Assembly: GCA_036274645.1 (NCBI GenBank)
Contig: DASUFH010000466.1
Coordinates: forward strand, 1-11,692
Source of the DNA: DASUFH01 sp036274645
Lineage (GTDB): Bacteria; Acidobacteriota; Terriglobia; 20CM-2-55-15
Direction: 5' to 3'
Length of the DNA stretch: 11,692 nucleotides
The notes beneath the pieces were generated by a model. That model saw nothing but the letters and a program-made list of their open reading frames with translations, did not search any database and had not been told where the DNA came from. Shown in pieces: positions 6,680 to 11,692 of the stretch (positions are counted from its first letter, which is position 1; each line of letters begins with the position of its first letter). The position numbers were made by a program, and so were the translations under genes.

Positions 6680-7864
6680 TTACTTCACCGTCAGCGTTAC
6701 CGTCGTCAACGGCTGGTCGGTCACGACAACTTCGATCGGTTTGAATTCCGCAACCCCGGCCAGACGCGCCTCGTAGAGACCCGGAATCATGATCGGGAAC
6801 TCGAATGACCCGTCCGGCCGAATCGACGCTGTCAGTGTTCCGAAGATCGGGCCGGTCAACTCGACTTTCGCGCTGGTCAACCGGGCGCCCGTTAGCCCCG
6901 TGACCTTGCCCTGCAACCGCGGCAGGGACGGGGGGGCCGACACGGTAACGACGATTCCGGAAACATCGGCATTCGCGACTGTGAATCCGCCCATCGCGTC
7001 CGTCGAGCCGATTCGCACGGAAACCAGGTTGTAGCCGATCGGCATTCCCGCAACGTCCACCTGGTGGCGCGCCGCATGCAGTTTTGCGGTAAACGTTCCG
7101 TCTCCGTTGACTGTCGCGCCAACGTAGCTCTGCGTGTTGTAAAACGACAGGATTCCGGATGGGATCGGGCCGCCGTTCGTCATGACAATGCGTCCCGTGA
7201 CGTTGCGAGTCGGTGGGGAGGTGAGTTCAAGGCCCGTCACATCCGAGGTCCGGACCGGCACAGCGATCGGCGCGAGACCGGGCGGCGGCGGAAACGTGCT
7301 CAGCAAATACAGTCCGGGCGGCACGCGGGCAAATTCGAACGTTCCGTCGGAGCCAAGAGGAACGCTGAGGAATTCCTCGATCCGGCTGCCCGTCAGCGTT
7401 GCCGCCTGACCCGGGGAGGTCCCTTCGCTCAGATGGACTCTGCCGCTGACCCGCTGTCCCAGCGATCCCTGCAGTCTGAAATCGATATTCTCGACCGTCT
7501 GGCCGGCCGTAACCGTGACCACCGTTGCAGTCCTGCTGTTCGCGGAAGTGACGCCAGGATAGTACGTCGTATTATTCGCGAGTCCACCCTGGACCAGATA
7601 ACGGCCCGGCGGCACGTTCTCCAGGCGAAACCGTCCCTGAGCGTCCGTCTGCGTCGTGCTTACAGGCGTCAACGCGCTGATACCGAGCGCTTCGCTGTCG
7701 CTGTAGATTGTGCCTGCCGGAACCGGTATTGCGGCAACCCGGACGCCGGCGGGCAGGGAATTATCACTGGCGCGAACCTGTCCGGTAATAAGACCGTTTG
7801 CCGGCCGCGCAGCAGCCGCCCCTCCCTGTTGCCAGAGAGCCAATGCGAGCACAATCGCGATCAT
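6680..7864 (-). CDS. Exported multidomain carboxypeptidase-regulatory-like protein
   Basis: A 394-residue protein on the minus strand. AGGAGG lies 6 bases before ATG 7864. A short signal peptide (MIAIVLALALWQQGGAAAA) is followed by what look like four consecutive beta-sandwich domains of the carboxypeptidase-regulatory/CNA-B-like type: about 23-132 (LITGQVRASDNSLPAGVRVA, then TDAQGRFRLENVPPGRYLV), 133-218 (GSDGTFEFARVPPGLYLLS), 219-300 (NVTGRIVMTNGG) and 310-394 (LQGKVTGLTGARL, then RPDGSFEFPIMIPGLYEA). The D-GxFxF--(V/I)PPGxY phrase marks each unit. No catalytic residues or heme motif are present, and no membrane anchor is visible at the C-terminus. Such proteins are common in Acidobacteriota and usually have no assigned function; adhesive or scaffold roles are guesses. 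It is convergent with the heme c pair, whose N-terminal domain belongs to the same fold class. Confidence 0.85.
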   Translation of the reverse strand: MIAIVLALALWQQGGAAAARPANGLITGQVRASDNSLPAGVRVAAIPVPAGTIYSDSEALGISALTPVSTTQTDAQGRFRLENVPPGRYLVQGGLANNTTYYPGVTSANSRTATVVTVTAGQTVENIDFRLQGSLGQRVSGRVHLSEGTSPGQAATLTGSRIEEFLSVPLGSDGTFEFARVPPGLYLLSTFPPPPGLAPIAVPVRTSDVTGLELTSPPTRNVTGRIVMTNGGPIPSGILSFYNTQSYVGATVNGDGTFTAKLHAARHQVDVAGMPIGYNLVSVRIGSTDAMGGFTVANADVSGIVVTVSAPPSLPRLQGKVTGLTGARLTSAKVELTGPIFGTLTASIRPDGSFEFPIMIPGLYEARLAGVAEFKPIEVVVTDQPLTTVTLTVK

Positions 7865-7888
7865 GAATTCCTCCTTTAGCGGTTGAAA

Positions 7889-7894
7889 AGGATA
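7889..7894 (-). promoter_or_regulatory. Possible extended -10 for the carboxypeptidase-regulatory-like gene
   Basis: On the minus strand TGCTATCCT gives a TG-n-TATCCT extended -10, about 25 bases before ATG 7864. The place where a -35 would sit falls inside the palindrome at 7901-7930, where no -35 is seen. This fits an extended -10 promoter, but it is weak evidence. Confidence 0.3.
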
Positions 7895-7900
7895 GCACAG

Positions 7901-7930
7901 CGGGGGACAGCCTCCGGAGGCTGTCCCCCG
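7901..7930. repeat. REP-like perfect palindrome, copy 2
   Basis: A 30-bp perfect palindrome with two 15-base arms (CGGGGGACAGCCTCC and its reverse complement) and no loop. Its inner 26 bases are identical to the copy at 1593-1618. It lies 36 bases upstream of the minus-strand gene starting at 7864, in its promoter region. The other copy sits just 3' of a gene, so a gene-specific operator is less likely than a dispersed repeat. Confidence 0.85.
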
Positions 7931-8166
7931 ACAGGGAATTTACGAAAACGTGACAGAACCCTGACACATGGCGGCCTGCTTCCGGGTGATACTGCTCCGC
8001 GTCGCGCAGCTCGCGGCGAATCTGTAATCCGCGCGTTCCCTCATTCATGCACGACCGTTCCAGTTCAAGGAAACGCGCGGTTATGGATTGTCGTCCGGCG
8101 ACTTCGTCCGGATGGGTCGCTTCGTGGGGAAAAGTCGGTTATAGTGCGCGCAATCAGGAGATACCC
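7931..8166 (+). promoter_or_regulatory. Non-coding stretch upstream of the SnoaL-like gene, with probable -10 box
   Basis: With the palindrome before it, this completes a 302-bp stretch without a gene. The only clear signals are near the 3' end: a -10-like TATAGT at 8140-8145 (no good -35; TCGCTT at the right distance) and AGGAG at 8156-8160, 6 bases before ATG 8167. Upstream in-frame codons from 8047 can be read, but they precede the promoter and ribosome binding site and look non-coding. I see no riboswitch or RNA gene here. Confidence 0.45.
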
Positions 8167-8700
8167 ATGAAGACGACCTTACGCCTTCTCACCACAGTTA
8201 CCGTTGCTGTCGTGGCGTTGTTCATCGCCGGGGCCGCGGCGCGGGCCCAGTCGCCGCGCGTCGCCGACACGGCTGCGCTGGCGGCGCGGCTGCAGCGCCT
8301 GGAAGACATCGAGGAAATCCGCACGCTACTGCTGGACTACGGACGCCATCTGGATTCGCGCGACCTGGTTGCGTATTCGAAACTCTTTGCCCGGGACGGG
8401 GAATGGGTTGGCGGGTTCGGATCGGCAAAGGGGCCGGAAGAGATTCTGGCCTTCATGCAGAAGAATCTTGGCACGGGTCCCAACCGGAACAACTCGTTTC
8501 ACATCCTGTCCAATTTCGAAATCGACGTCAAAGGCGACACCGCTACGGCCTGGTCTCGCTGGACGTTCGTCGCTCCCGGCGCGGACGGGAAGCCGGTGAT
8601 TTCACAGTCCGGCCGGTACGATGACTCGCTCGTTCGCGAGGATGGGCGCTGGAGGTTCAAGCGGCGTTCGGCCTCGAACGATATCCCCGCGGCGCGGTGA
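8167..8700 (+). CDS. Exported SnoaL-like / NTF2-like protein
   Basis: A 177-residue protein from ATG 8167, chosen over the upstream ATG 8047 because AGGAG sits 6 bases before it and the signal peptide then starts correctly (MKTTLRLLTTVTVAVVALFI, cleavage near ARAQ at about 25-28). The mature part is a single SnoaL_4-type alpha+beta cone: RLEDIEEIRTLLLDYGRHLD, then SRDLVAYSKLFARDGEWVGG, SFHILSNFEID, ATAWSRWTFV and the closing DDSLVREDGRWRFKRR. This fold serves enzymes (cyclases, isomerases, dehydratases) and non-enzymatic binding proteins, so no reaction can be assigned. The D in YGRHLDSRD and the H in FHILSN are typical pocket residues. The stop overlaps the start of the next gene by 4 bases (GTGA), so translation of the two is coupled. 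Confidence 0.85.
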   Translation: MKTTLRLLTTVTVAVVALFIAGAAARAQSPRVADTAALAARLQRLEDIEEIRTLLLDYGRHLDSRDLVAYSKLFARDGEWVGGFGSAKGPEEILAFMQKNLGTGPNRNNSFHILSNFEIDVKGDTATAWSRWTFVAPGADGKPVISQSGRYDDSLVREDGRWRFKRRSASNDIPAAR

Positions 8701-9761
8701 CCGCAGGCGGTCGCATCCGATATTTTTCCGCCGATTACCTCGAAGCCCGCGAGCGTTTCCGGGATCTCTCCGCGCGGGCGGGCGCGCGTCTCGACGTGCT
8801 GGAGTTGAGCGCGCGAGGGCCTTCCGGTGAGGACCTGAGCATCGACATCGCCTCTGTGGGCCCTCCCGCCGCGCGTCGGATCCTTCTGCATTCTTCCGGA
8901 ATGCATGGCGTTGAAGGTTTTGCGGGATCTGCCGTCCAACTGCAGTTGCTCGACGATCTTCCGTCGACCGCTGCGGATACCGCCATCGTTCTGACGCACA
9001 TTCTCAATCCCTGGGGCATGGCGTGGCTCCGCCGTGTGAACGAGAACAACGTCGATCTGAATCGCAACTTTTTCCCGGAAGGCGGGTACTCGGGCGCTCC
9101 GGACATCTATGCGTCGGCGGACGCGTTGTTGAATCCGAAAAGCCCGCCATCCCATGACTTCTTTTTCCTGAAGGCGCTGGCGCTGGTGGCGCGATACGGC
9201 ATGGCGTCGGCGAAACAGGCGGTCGCCGGCGGACAGTACGAGTTTCCGAAGGGGCTGTTCTTCGGCGGGCGGCGCCTCGAAGAGGGACCGGAAAAATATC
9301 TGCGCTTTCTTCAGGACCGGTTGGCTTCAGCGGCGGTCATCCATGCCATCGATACCCATACCGGTCTGGGCCGGCGCGGCCAGGCGCCGACGCTGGCGGC
9401 GCCGGGAGACTACGAGCGGGCGCGTCGGATCTTTGGCGACAGCGTTCCCCCCGCCGATCCGGATCGCAATCCGTCGTACCTGACCCGGGGTGGCCTCGGT
9501 TCAGCGATTGCGCGTTCCCTGCCGCAGGCGGACACCCTGTTTGTCACGCAGGAGTTCGGCACGTGCCACCCGATCCGCGCCGTCCAGGCGCTGCGGGAAG
9601 AGAACCGGTGGTTCCATTACGGCGCCGGCGCGCTCGACCATCCCGCCAGACGCGCCCTGATGGAAACTTTCGCCCCAGACGATGACCGCTGGCGGGAGGG
9701 TGTGCTCCAGGCCGGACGAGCGCTGGTGGATCGCGCGTGGAGATCGCTGTCGGACGGCTGA
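8697..9761 (+). CDS. DUF2817 family protein (M14-like zinc carboxypeptidase fold)
   Basis: A 354-residue protein starting at GTG 8697, overlapping the previous stop as GTGA. There is no signal peptide, so it is probably cytoplasmic. M14-type metal ligands are visible: H70 and E73 (SGMHGVEGF) and H221 (IDTHTGLG). The substrate-binding phrase VDLNRNF (119-125) and a likely catalytic E286 (TQEFGT) complete the site. DUF2817 proteins are about 340-370 residues, so this one is full length. M14 relatives cleave C-terminal amino acids or act as deacylases or amidases; the true substrate of DUF2817 is not established. Coupling to an exported SnoaL-like protein is odd because the two would lie in different compartments. 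The ArsC-like gene follows 38 bases later, with its own -10 box. Confidence 0.88.
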   Translation: MTAGGRIRYFSADYLEARERFRDLSARAGARLDVLELSARGPSGEDLSIDIASVGPPAARRILLHSSGMHGVEGFAGSAVQLQLLDDLPSTAADTAIVLTHILNPWGMAWLRRVNENNVDLNRNFFPEGGYSGAPDIYASADALLNPKSPPSHDFFFLKALALVARYGMASAKQAVAGGQYEFPKGLFFGGRRLEEGPEKYLRFLQDRLASAAVIHAIDTHTGLGRRGQAPTLAAPGDYERARRIFGDSVPPADPDRNPSYLTRGGLGSAIARSLPQADTLFVTQEFGTCHPIRAVQALREENRWFHYGAGALDHPARRALMETFAPDDDRWREGVLQAGRALVDRAWRSLSDG

Positions 9762-9787
9762 GCCCCACTCTATGTCGGCGCCGGCGC

Positions 9788-9793
9788 TATACT
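9788..9793 (+). promoter_or_regulatory. -10 box placed for a leaderless arsC-like transcript
   Basis: TATACT ends 6 bases before the A of ATG 9800, the spacing expected if transcription starts at the start codon. No Shine-Dalgarno sequence is present between 9770 and 9799, and no clear -35 is visible. The same hexamer precedes the heme c unit and the minus-strand gene at 10152-11306. Confidence 0.5.
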
Positions 9794-9799
9794 GCTGCG

Positions 9800-10150
9800 A
9801 TGGAAAGCGTCACGATCTACCACAATCCCCGATGCGGCAAGAGTCGCGCCACGCTGGCGCTGCTTGAAGACAATGGAGTCCAGCCACGAGTCATTGAATA
9901 TCTCAAGACGCCCCCCAACGCCGGCGAGTTGCAGGAGATCTGTCGCAAGCTGGGTATCCGTCCGGTGGAACTGGTTCGCAAGGGGGAGGACATCTACAAG
10001 TCCGAATACGCAGGCAAAACTCTTTCCGACGCCCAATGGATTGAGGTAATGATCCGCCATCCCATTCTGATCGAGCGCCCGATTGTGGTCCGTGGTTCGG
10101 AAGCGGTGATCGGTCGTCCGCCGGATAATGTTCTGCGTCTGATCGAGTGA
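9800..10150 (+). CDS. arsC: ArsC/YfgD-type arsenate-reductase-family protein
   Basis: A 116-residue thioredoxin-fold protein of the glutaredoxin-dependent ArsC family. The catalytic cysteine is C12 in YHNPRCGKSR. Arg residues R60 (LVRKGED), R93 (ERPIVV) and R106 (GRPPDNVL) fall where the E. coli ArsC oxyanion-binding triad R60, R94 and R107 lies, so arsenate reduction is plausible. The phrases IRHPILIERPIVV and IGRPPDNVL are closest to the YfgD branch, whose members are widespread and often unlinked to arsenic operons. No arsR, arsB or acr3 is seen nearby. ATG 9800 is preferred over the in-frame upstream start at 9737, because it places C12 at the usual position and has a -10 box directly upstream. 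The gene ends one base from the convergent neighbour, leaving no room for a terminator. Confidence 0.88.
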   Translation: MESVTIYHNPRCGKSRATLALLEDNGVQPRVIEYLKTPPNAGELQEICRKLGIRPVELVRKGEDIYKSEYAGKTLSDAQWIEVMIRHPILIERPIVVRGSEAVIGRPPDNVLRLIE

Positions 10151-10151
10151 C

Positions 10152-11306
10152 TCAGTGCGACATCCGGTTTACGTCGCGTTGGGAAAGAATCTCCCCCGCG
10201 TTGGCGGCCTTCAACACATCGGCAATCGGACAGAGTAGAACCGCCCACTGGTTCCCCGCAGTGGCCTGGACGTCCGCGACGTTCCGTCCGCTCCGGCCGG
10301 AAGTGTTGATCGTGCGGATGAACGCGCTCGACGCGTCGATCGGCAGTGTTCCGACGTTCGCATAAAACAGGTCCTCGACCCGGTCCTGGAACAGGTACTG
10401 ATCGACGTTTGACGTGTAGAACACGCCGACCACCTCGTTACGATCCTTAACGTACTTCGCGATTGCGCGAATGGACTTTTCTCCGGCGAAGTCGTCCACC
10501 AGCGGAATAATCAGGTTCTTCCGCTCGTATTCCTGAACGACCCGGAAGTTCTCCTCCGTTTCCAGATAGCTCCAGTTGCGGCCTTCGCGATCGGTGGCCG
10601 TCATCAATTCCGTATACGTTGCGCCCTGGCTCGGCGCCGGCCCGCCGTTGTTGTTGAACCGGTAGTCCATGCGCGGGCCGCCCTCGAAAAAAGCGGAATA
10701 GACCTTGGCGATGCCCTGGCGGTCTTCGGTGGAGAGGCTGAACTTGTGCGTCTTGGTCAGGCGGTCATAAACCTCCTGCAGACTGGCGTCGTAGAGTTTT
10801 CGGTCCGCGGCGGCCTTTTCGAAAGCGCGAAACAACGATTCGGCCGTCGCGCCGGCGGCGAGCCCCGCCGGCGCCGGGCGTGAGAACAGACGGGAAATGA
10901 ATTGGACGCGGTCCGGGGACATTTCAAACAGCGACTTGTACAGCAGATGCTCCAGCATGTTCTGCCGCCGGATGTCGATGATGAACGCCATGCCGGGGCG
11001 CAGCGCGGAAATGTATGTGAAGTTCTGTTCGGGGCCCACGCCCAGGTAAACCGATCCCGGCCGGACAGTTTTCTTCAACTCGGGGATCACGGTCTGAAAA
11101 CCATCTTCATTCGACATGAAGTTTTCGAACGGGAAGGAGCCGCCGGGAGCGGAGAAGTCGACCACGAGCTTCCAGAACGCGTCGTCGCTCAGTTGTGCCG
11201 GGAGATTCCCCGCCGGCCGCGCCGATTGCGCCAGGCACAGAGCTGCCGCCAGCGCGATCAGCAGGCCAGCGGCCGCCGCGTAACCCTGCCGATAGAAGTG
11301 CCGCAT
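10152..11306 (-). CDS. Exported protein with methyltransferase-like motif (LIC_10091-like family, tentative)
   Basis: A 384-residue protein on the minus strand. GGAGG lies about 10 bases before ATG 11306. The signal peptide is at about 1-29 (GLLIALAAALCLAQSA); C24 lacks a lipobox, because Leu precedes it. The mature protein holds YLGVGPEQNFTYISALRPG (87-105) followed by FIIDIRRQNMLEHLL (108-122). This resembles a Rossmann-type motif I (GxGxxxN) and the acidic residue that ends the second strand (D111). From memory the region matches proteins named after Leptospira LIC_10091, a methyltransferase-like fold. Downstream come LFRAFEKAAADRKLY, the acidic segment LIIPLVDDFAGEKSIRAI and FYTSNVDQYLF, which fit further strands of such a fold. 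An exported S-adenosylmethionine enzyme would be strange, so the site may have another use. Convergent with the ArsC-like gene, with one base between their stop codons. Confidence 0.7.
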   Translation of the reverse strand: MRHFYRQGYAAAAGLLIALAAALCLAQSARPAGNLPAQLSDDAFWKLVVDFSAPGGSFPFENFMSNEDGFQTVIPELKKTVRPGSVYLGVGPEQNFTYISALRPGMAFIIDIRRQNMLEHLLYKSLFEMSPDRVQFISRLFSRPAPAGLAAGATAESLFRAFEKAAADRKLYDASLQEVYDRLTKTHKFSLSTEDRQGIAKVYSAFFEGGPRMDYRFNNNGGPAPSQGATYTELMTATDREGRNWSYLETEENFRVVQEYERKNLIIPLVDDFAGEKSIRAIAKYVKDRNEVVGVFYTSNVDQYLFQDRVEDLFYANVGTLPIDASSAFIRTINTSGRSGRNVADVQATAGNQWAVLLCPIADVLKAANAGEILSQRDVNRMSH

Positions 11307-11340
11307 GAAACCTGTCCTCCGAAATGAAAACGCAAGCGAG

Positions 11341-11346
11341 AGTATA
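11341..11346 (-). promoter_or_regulatory. Probable -10 box of the LIC_10091-like gene
   Basis: On the minus strand this reads TATACT in the context GGTTGTATACTC, about 34 bases before ATG 11306 and upstream of its GGAGG site. The -35 is unclear. It is divergent from the -10 of the peptidase E gene. Confidence 0.5.
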
Positions 11347-11378
11347 CAACCGATGTTTCCCCGTCCTCGCGGACACCG

Positions 11379-11384
11379 TACAAT
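11379..11384 (+). promoter_or_regulatory. Probable -10 box of the peptidase E gene
   Basis: TACAAT ends about 11 bases before an in-frame GTG at 11396 and 20 before ATG 11405, so the leader is very short whichever start is used. TTTCCC at 11356-11361 is a poor -35. Confidence 0.35.
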
Positions 11385-11404
11385 ACCTGCCGGGTGTGGA
11401 GGGT

Positions 11405-11692
11405 ATGGCAGATCGGCGCATCGTGACTTTTGGCGGCATGCGGGCGCGTCCCGGTTCCACGCCGCCCCTCGTGGACTACATCCTTTCGCTGACGGGAAAG
11501 GCCCGTCCCAGAGTCTGCTTCATTCCCACGGCAACCGGCGACTCGCCGGCGACGCTGACCACCTTCTACACGCGCATTCCCGCCGCGCGATCCGAGCGGA
11601 CTCATCTGGCGTTGTTCGACCGCACCGTCACCGACATCCGCGCGTTCCTCCTGGATCAGGACATCATCTGGGTGGGCGGCGGCAATACGGCC
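11405..11692 (+). CDS. Peptidase E (family S51) homologue, 3' end cut off
   Basis: 96 codons are open to the window edge. The translation begins MADRRIVTFGGMRARPG, continues RPRVCFIPTATGDSP and reaches IIWVGGGNTA, a set of phrases typical of the S51 serine peptidases (dipeptidase E / cyanophycinase group, class I glutamine-amidotransferase-like fold). The catalytic Ser and His lie beyond the window, so activity cannot be checked. Full-length members are about 230 residues, so roughly 40% is present. The start is uncertain: GGAGG at 11398-11402 is too near ATG 11405 (2 bases), while in-frame GTG 11396 would be nearly leaderless. No signal peptide is seen, so it is probably cytoplasmic. It is divergent from the gene ending at 10152. 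Confidence 0.82.
   Translation, partial: MADRRIVTFGGMRARPGSTPPLVDYILSLTGKARPRVCFIPTATGDSPATLTTFYTRIPAARSERTHLALFDRTVTDIRAFLLDQDIIWVGGGNTA

Noticed and set aside
7961..7993. CTGACA and GATACT as a promoter upstream of the SnoaL-like gene
   Set aside because: The spacer is 21 bases, too long, and the site is over 170 bases from the gene, while TATAGT at 8140-8145 is better placed.
8047..8166. N-terminal extension of the SnoaL-like protein from ATG 8047
   Set aside because: It lies upstream of the -10 box and ribosome binding site, and it would bury a well-formed signal peptide.
9800..10150. Arsenic-resistance operon
   Set aside because: Only an ArsC/YfgD-type gene is present, with no regulator or efflux pump. 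Neighbours are unrelated, so arsenic resistance is not supported.

Overview
The window is GC-rich bacterial chromosome. Gene density is high, leaders are short, and -10 boxes of the TATACT/TATAGT type recur. Several exported proteins carry carboxypeptidase-regulatory-like beta-sandwich domains, and one pair combines such a domain with a single c-type heme site and a propeller-like body. This mix is typical of soil Acidobacteriota, which is my best guess; no rRNA or other marker gene is present to prove it. I see no tRNA, rRNA, CRISPR array, phage gene or transposase.

Layout. (1) Bases 1-568, minus strand: 3'-truncated gene for an exported PEBP (YbhB/YbcL-like) protein with a long Gly-rich N-terminal segment. 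(2) 688-1590, plus: four-helix PepSY-associated membrane protein with several histidines near its helices, divergent from gene 1. A perfect palindrome starts one base after its stop codon. (3) 1692-3977 and 4039-6450, plus: two tandem paralogous exported proteins, each with an N-terminal beta-sandwich domain, one CNFCH heme c motif and a large propeller-like C-terminal part. A strong intrinsic terminator follows the second, and then a ~120-bp near-palindromic element. (4) 6680-7864, minus: exported protein made of repeated carboxypeptidase-regulatory-like domains, convergent with the heme pair. A second copy of the gene-2 palindrome lies in its promoter region. (5) 8167-8700 and 8697-9761, plus: an exported SnoaL/NTF2-like protein overlapping by 4 bp a DUF2817 (M14-like) zinc-peptidase-type protein. 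(6) 9800-10150, plus: ArsC/YfgD-type thioredoxin-fold reductase, probably read from a leaderless transcript. (7) 10152-11306, minus: exported protein with a methyltransferase-like nucleotide-binding motif, ending one base from the previous gene. (8) 11405-11692, plus: 5' part of a peptidase E (S51) gene cut by the window edge.

How they may work together. The heme pair is the most unusual part. Two exported monoheme c/propeller proteins share all six non-heme cysteines and an EF-hand-like calcium loop, and they sit next to a PepSY-type membrane protein of the class that includes heme-b ferric reductases. A periplasmic redox module is a reasonable hypothesis, but the substrate cannot be read from the sequence. 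The remaining genes look like ordinary accessory and housekeeping functions.
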